Shown here: piece by piece, positions 58,631 to 64,000 of the stretch
How the letters are laid out: every line of letters begins with the position of its first letter
Position numbering within the stretch: position 1 is the stretch's first letter
Assembly (NCBI GenBank): GCA_027924645.1
Contig: BSBN01000047.1
Coordinates: 3,162,001 to 3,226,000 of the forward strand
DNA length: 64,000 nt
Direction: 5' to 3'
DNA from: Cunninghamia lanceolata
Taxonomy: Eukaryota; Streptophyta; Pinopsida; Cupressales; Cupressaceae
Program-made: the position numbers and the translations under genes
Notes under the pieces: generated by a model
Seen by the model: only the letters and a program-made list of their open reading frames with translations
What the model was told of the DNA's origin: nothing
Database searches by the model: none

Positions 58631-59600
58631 ACCTTACCTTGGATCTTGGAGTTGATTCTAAACAAAGCCTTTCTTTGCAATGGTTTAGTCTGTACTGGTT
58701 CCTTGAGCAACGTCCTCTTGATCATCAGATTCTCTCTCATTTTTGATGCTAGATTCACTTCAGGAGATGTCACACTCCTTGCATCTTCTTGAATCAAAGT
58801 GGTTCTCTTCTCACCACCATGAGAAGTTAAGGCCTTCTCTGGACACTTGTATGCTGGGTGTCCTATCTGATTACAGTTATAACATCTCATATTGGAGAAT
58901 TTGGATCCTCTACCTGATCCATTTGTCCCACCTCTTCCATTAGGCCTTCTTCCTCGGTAGCCTCCTCTGCTACTGGAGTCCCCAACTTGCTCTTCTTGGC
59001 TAGACTCACCACTAGGCCTCTGGTCAGGACCTCTTCCTCCAAAACTGCCTCTGCCTCTGAAATTCCTTCCACCTCTACCTCTATTATTCTGCTCACTCTT
59101 TCTCTTTATCTTCTCTTCAGCCCTTAAGGCCATTTGGAAACACTTGTTCACTGTTTCTGGTGCTAAGATGCTAATCTCATCTTGGATGTTCATCCTTAGG
59201 CCATTCAAATACCTAGCCACCTTCTCTAACTCTTCTTCTTGTCTCTTTGATCTGAGACTAAGTTTATGAAACTCTTGTCTGTATGCATTCACATCAAGGT
59301 CTCTTTGTTTGAGGTTTTGCAATTTCTTATACATCTGCACATCATAGTCCAGGGGTAAGAATTGTGCCTTGATTTTGGTCTTCATCCTTCCCTAGGAGGT
59401 TATCATATTCTTCCCCTCCTTGAATCTCTATCCTTGTTCATAATTCCACCATGCAAGAGCAGATCCCTTCAATCTTGCCTTTGCCAACTTAACCCTCTTA
59501 TCATCAGGGACTTCTTTGTATTCGAAATGATTATTCAATGCCTCAATCCAATCAATCACCTATTCAATTTCCATACTTCCACTATACACAGGTAACCCAT
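58144..59600 (-). pseudogene. gag-protease polyprotein of a gypsy-type element
   Basis: The main 413-codon frame is 59385-58144. Upstream codons back to about 59600 continue the gag core with three stops (ALNNHFEYKEVPDD, LKGSALAWWNYEQ). The open part has FLPLDYDVQMYKKLQ, RYLNGLRMNIQDE, a long Arg/Gly-rich stretch, a CX2CX4HX4C knuckle (CYNCNQIGHPAYKC), a protease active site DSGSTDN and LLLGRPW. It ends ERLGQWS before any RT motif. It is closely related to the gag-protease of the elements at 22.2 and 48.4 kb, so it belongs to the same chromovirus-like group. No LTR was delimited. It is truncated at about 59600, where an oppositely oriented copy begins. Confidence 0.88.
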
Positions 59601-59602
59601 CA

Positions 59603-59615
59603 TATTGGTATCAGA
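59603..59615 (+). promoter_or_regulatory. Primer-binding-site sequence
   Basis: TTGGTATCAGAGC at the junction between the two opposed copies; a second copy lies about 63 bp downstream. No LTR end is visible to its left, where the minus-strand gag begins instead. Confidence 0.6.
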
Positions 59616-60455
59616 GCAAGAAAAAGATTTGGGCGGCAAGTCAAATTGAGGATTTGTAGGAGTGTTGGTATCAGAGCTAGCGAAAGCTCTGGGTGGAGGT
59701 GTTGTGTATTTGATTTCTGTCACTGAGAAGGAGGATGAAGAGTTGCTCGTGCCATCTAGTTGTGATAAGGAATAGGATTCCTGTAATGTATGGGCAGATG
59801 ATGATGAGGTATGTCGTGACCATTCACCAATAGAGGTTTGGCTGGAAGAGGGTGCAAAGTGAAGCCACTGCGAGTGAGAGTGGTAGTGCATCTCCAGGAT
59901 CTGCTGTTGGATGAGAAGAATGGGTCTGTGAAGCAGCGTGTAGGATGGACATCTGATTAAGTATTGTGTTGTAAAGTTATTATTGACTTTGGTTCTACTG
60001 ATAACATTATATCTTTGGAAGTAGTGAATAAGTTGAAGTTAGAAAAGATACCCCATAGCAGTCCATATAAAGTCAGTTGGTTGAACAAGGGGCAGCACGT
60101 ACTCATTAATGAACAAGCATGGGTAGAATTTAGTATTGGGGGGTATAGAGATAAAATCTTGTGTGACATCCTTCCAATGGATGCTTGCCATCGTTTGTTA
60201 GGCAGCCCATGGCTGTTTGACAGAAAGGCTCATCAAGATGGAGAAAAGAATGCTTACTCATTCTAAAAGGATGGTGCGACTTATAGGATACAGTCATTGG
60301 TAGAAGAGGATCCACAACATGTAGGGTCTAGTGTAATGCTGGTAGGAGAAAAAGAATTCATGGATACATTAAAGGAAGGTGATGGAGTGGGTTTTGCTTT
60401 GATTGTAAAGCCTACGGAAAAAAAGAAGGATGAGAGACTTGGCCGATGGAGTTGA
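59604..60455 (+). pseudogene. Oppositely oriented, internally deleted gag-protease copy
   Basis: It starts at a TTGGTATCAGAGC primer-site sequence (about 59603), repeated near 59666. About 260 bp of broken N-terminal gag-like sequence follow. It then jumps at about 59965 straight to the protease (CCKVIIDFGSTDN, where the Ser of the active-site DSG reads Phe) and ends ERLGRWS at the same stop as the minus-strand copy. One extra TAA lies at about 60264. The gag core and zinc knuckle are deleted. Confidence 0.85.
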
Positions 60456-60535
60456 ATCGGTGGCTCATTTGTTAGTTTTTTGACTGTGAGAAATTAGGGC
60501 ATTAGTCTGTGGTTTCCGTCGTGCGCTCCCCATCA
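59969..60535 (+). repeat. Inverted-repeat arm, right
   Basis: Pairs with 58065-58630 across a loop of about 1.34 kb. Similarity ends at CCCATCA on this side. Confidence 0.9.
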
Positions 60536-63500
60536 GAATGCCAGAGGAAAAGAGCTGCTTGTAATAAGAGACAATCAATATGATTTTGTTTTGTTGTCAA
60601 GTTTAAATTGTAACCAGCTTGTTAGTTTTGAAATCGATAGGAAAACTAAGTATCTTTTGTTGTTGCTATATATGAATGTGAGATTATATATGCAGAGAGT
60701 CTTTGCATTAATACAGATTAGTGTTTGCAGTTTTGTGATGGTGTGTTGAGTTTTTATGTTAAGACAAGAGTGAGTCTTGTTTTGCGTCAGTAAATGGATT
60801 AGTATATTGAATTATGTTTTGCATGATTCAAACTATGTTAATTTGAAAGAATTGATTTGAAAATATAGTAAATTATACCATGTCTTAAATGGAATTGACC
60901 TAATTGAAATATATGAACTTGTGCGACATCGCACGTGTCTGTTTAGTGACTTGTTTTATAATTTTTTTGTTAGTTAGTGTTTCATGTCCACATTTAAAAT
61001 GTGGGCATGACATTTGGTATCAAATCCTAAGTTTCAAACATTGGAAACTCTGGGTGTGTACAAGTGTTTGTGTTGGGCCGCTTGTTGTTTGTGTGTACCT
61101 AAGTCACGTGTCTAACTCTAGCTTGTTCATTGTTGAGTTTGTAAGACACCTTGTGTGGGAACAATTAGTTTCCCTCAATTTTGCTTTTTGCTAACCCCCA
61201 TGGACGACTTAGTGTCGTATGTACTTGGGGAGTGCAATCATGACGAATAGAGTGATTCAAGGACCATGCAAGTCTTGATTTCATGAGTTTAGACAACTTT
61301 TGTTAATTTTATCTTAGAAATAGATTAGGCGTATAAGAATTGTTGAATGTTTTATTTTAGTAAAGCCTTACTCCTTTTCCTAGATGAAAGACATATATTT
61401 GATCTTGCGATAGAGATCATTGACAGCCTTATGTATCATACCCTTGAAAAAGGGTTATTGCGACAAAGATTATCTTTTAGCAACCTTGAAGGTTTGCCCT
61501 TGTGAATGTATGAGTGGCATGTTGCAAGTTGTGAGTGCTATCATGTCGTATGAGACTTACCATTTTCTAAGAATGATGAGTTGTTTTTACCCTACCATGT
61601 AGGAAGAAAGAAATGTATTAAAGTGGTACACTAATATTGGACAAATACTTATGTACCCTATTATGTTTATCCCCCATCTTGTTTTTGTTTAGATAACCTA
61701 TGTATTGTGGGGTAAGTTTCCATGTAATTTAGTAGACTCTTGGTTGAGATGCGAAGAAGTTGATTTATAGGTATCCTTTGACTTAAGATTTAGGGTTATG
61801 TTACCTTGATGGACTATTGTCGCTCGAAGAGTGAAAAGAAGAGAATGATGATCGATTCCCTTGTGGAATGTGTTTAAGGTACCCTTATCTTGAGGATGGA
61901 GTAGTGGACGTTAAAAGAGTATGGTGTGTAAGGCCTTTTATGGCTATCTTCTTATGTATGCTTTTTGGTTGAGTGGAAGGATAGTAGTCGCTTCGAGAAC
62001 AAATTCCTTGTCACGAATCTTGTGAAATTTGTTGTGCCACGTCAAGATAATCTCCATGTAACATAATGGTGCTTAGTGTTAATAAAGGATATGCATTGCT
62101 CATTAGAATTATTTTGTAATGCGATATGTTTGCTTAAAGAATGGTACCTCATTTGGTTGATGGTATAAAGGTGGTTTATTGCATGATGTCTGAACCATGT
62201 GATGATAGTTGAGGAGTAAGAATTAGTAGTTTCTGTAATATCCTAGTTGCTTATTAAATAAGAATTGAAGAGCAACTTGATCCACACCTTGCCATCCTTG
62301 TTTCATTGGTAATTGGATGTATTTATGTCCTATTAGGGTGATGAATCACACTTTGGAGGAAGTTATGTCTATGTGCATAGAAGGCAGTAGTGAAACCTTG
62401 TGATGGCGAGATGGGTTATAGTAAAGAAAGTTTAGATTTGGTTATGCTTGTCCTTTCGGGTTGTTCTGAAAACCCTCTAGTAGTACTTCCTTGTCTTTTG
62501 GCATGGAAGAATGCATGGGATGCTTACGGTAATTGCGTAGTTGATGCAACATGATAATTTTTGGGTCAACCCCTTATATCTTGAACCATTAGGTTTGATG
62601 GCTTTTTGAAAGGTCTCAGGATGAGTCCCTTGTGCAATTGGTTGCACGATTCCATGATGTTCATAATGAAATTGAAAGATATTGTATTATAGAATGCAAT
62701 AACTCTAGGTGCTGAATTGAATATGGGTTCACACACCTTGCTTTAGGGTAATGAATGTGATCATCCACTAGAATTATTAACTTGGAAGAGGTTGGGATTT
62801 AGGTATGTGTTGGAAAGTTGAGTTCTATTTGTAAGTAATGGTAAGCTTGGTAGTTATACCTATTGGTATTTAGTGGAGAAGTGTTGTGGAGGACACGTGT
62901 GATCGACATAGATGTTCCCGTTGGAATGTTTGTTGGGGGGTGATATTAAAGGATCATGTATTTAGATCCCTACATACCTTTAAATTCTTATTTATGTACC
63001 CAATTCTCCATGGGTACTAGGCTTGTACTTCTATCTTTATTTGATCCTTAGCAATGCATGAGGTTATGGGCACTAATAAGACAATGGTTCTGAAGTTTAA
63101 ATTGTGGACACTTTAGTTGGGTGTTTTCTAACTTTGTCACATGGAATTTGTGCTAGGATAGTTAACGTGATGTTAGTCACGACTAGGGTTGATATGGAAT
63201 GGTTCCCACTCTAGTGTCTTGGTATCTTGAACAAGATTAGTTGTATTTTTGAACTGCTTTGTGTGTTTGTAAGTTATGGAAGTAAGTTGGAGATTTTGAG
63301 ATGGTGTTTGGTGGTATCCATGAAGAAGTTGGTATGTGTTCCTTGCTAGGAGGAACTGAAGGCACTTTTGCGAATGTGACTCTTTAGGATACGTGACTTT
63401 TGGCAATCTTTTCCAAGCATGTCCTAGTTTGCATAAAACATGTGGGGGTTTGTTTAGATGAGATGTTTCATGATCTTCGTATAGAATGTGTCCACTATTC

Positions 63501-64000
63501 CTCTTCTCCCTTTTTGTGACTATGTTATATACGTATGATGTTGTAATGTGCAATCTTGGTAAAATTGTTGAAGATGTTATTTATTTATTGGTGAAATTTT
63601 TTCATTTTAATTACAAAACCAACAATATTGGAATTCTCTTCTTGGGCTACTTAGCTGGTTTACTTTCTTATAGTCCTCTTACCTCAAGGACTTGATTAAT
63701 CATATTTCAATTCAAATTTTGAATGTTGAATTTGGGTGCCACTTTTGAAATTGATTTATCTTTTGAATTTTATTCGTTGAAATTGATTTAAAGGCTTATC
63801 TTTTGCAAGCTTGTTTATATTGAGGATCTTCTTATTGTTGCTACTGCTAGTACATGTGTAGTGACATGACATGTGATCTACCCTACCCATAAGATGTATT
63901 TGGTGAGAGGAATATGGGAATAGTTGGTCTTGGTTATGATATTGTAAGATTGAGAATTTAATATCGAGTCGGTAAAGGTTGGTCAGAATTCCTTTTTGTC
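60536..64000. other. Decayed LTR-type sequence, no gene seen
   Basis: A 29-bp near-palindrome ends at GACA (61012), and a primer-site-like TGGTATCAAATCC follows at 61015-61027, as after an LTR. A TTGGGGGGTGATATT stretch at 62934 resembles a polypurine tract plus LTR start. No gag or pol motif was found between them. A minus-strand frame at 63173-63553 shows no recognisable domain. Confidence 0.35.

Noticed and set aside
63173..63553. 126-codon minus-strand frame near the right end
   Set aside because: No recognisable domain, no start context and no partner copy; its surroundings look like decayed LTR DNA.
1..64000. tRNA, rRNA, CRISPR or riboswitch features
   Set aside because: None seen; the evenly spaced repeats (36, 48, 109 bp) have no unique spacers and lie in retroelement DNA.

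Overview
This looks like a non-coding, retrotransposon-dominated stretch of a large plant nuclear genome. The evidence is nested Ty3/gypsy and Ty1/copia LTR elements, very low gene density, AT-rich decayed flanks, and an intron-less remnant of a plant AVT6-type amino-acid transporter. A gymnosperm (conifer-like) genome is my inference from long LTRs, heavy nesting and old decayed copies; nothing in the window proves it. I see no intact host gene, no tRNA/rRNA gene and no CRISPR array.

Layout, left to right. 1-5 kb: an array of about 28 TGCATG motifs, then a decayed minus-strand ORF of about 590 codons between two ~0.5-kb direct repeats, with a 36-bp minisatellite. 5-11 kb: decayed LTR-type sequence (one LTR start with a TATA box near 7.4-8.1 kb) and a GC-richer patch that may hold a first exon. 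11.5-16.1 kb: a 2.15-kb direct duplication whose copies flank a 340-bp spacer containing an exon-like segment. 18 kb: degenerate short repeats. 20.3-25.8 kb: a structurally complete LTR element (1646-bp LTRs, 5-bp target-site duplication, tRNA-Met-type primer site) that carries only gag-protease and no polymerase. 25.9-30.6 kb: the 3' LTR and gag end of a minus-strand SIRE-like copia element, broken by the next insertion. 30.6-43 kb: a minus-strand Tat-type gypsy element with ~2.7-kb LTRs, gag, protease, a second (archaeal-like) RNase H upstream of RT, RT, a degenerate first RNase H and integrase. Beyond its right LTR sits another copy of the pol tail, so two elements share an LTR. 43-47 kb: an LTR fragment with 24-bp and 48-bp tandem repeats. 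47.4-53.7 kb: a decayed full-length chromovirus (804-bp LTRs, perfect TSD, C-terminal chromodomain). 53.6-54.9 kb: a 640-bp tandem duplication spanning that LTR's end. 56.5-57.5 kb: the AVT6-like pseudogene. 58-60.5 kb: two gag-protease copies in opposite orientation forming 567-bp inverted repeats. 60.5-64 kb: decayed LTR-type sequence.

The most interesting signals are: (i) two or three gag-only or gag-protease-only LTR elements from different families; (ii) a Tat LTR whose U3 holds a repeated array of CACGTG G-boxes in an ABRE-like context; (iii) the shared-LTR arrangement; (iv) recent local duplications. Everything was read by eye; identities and divergence are estimates.
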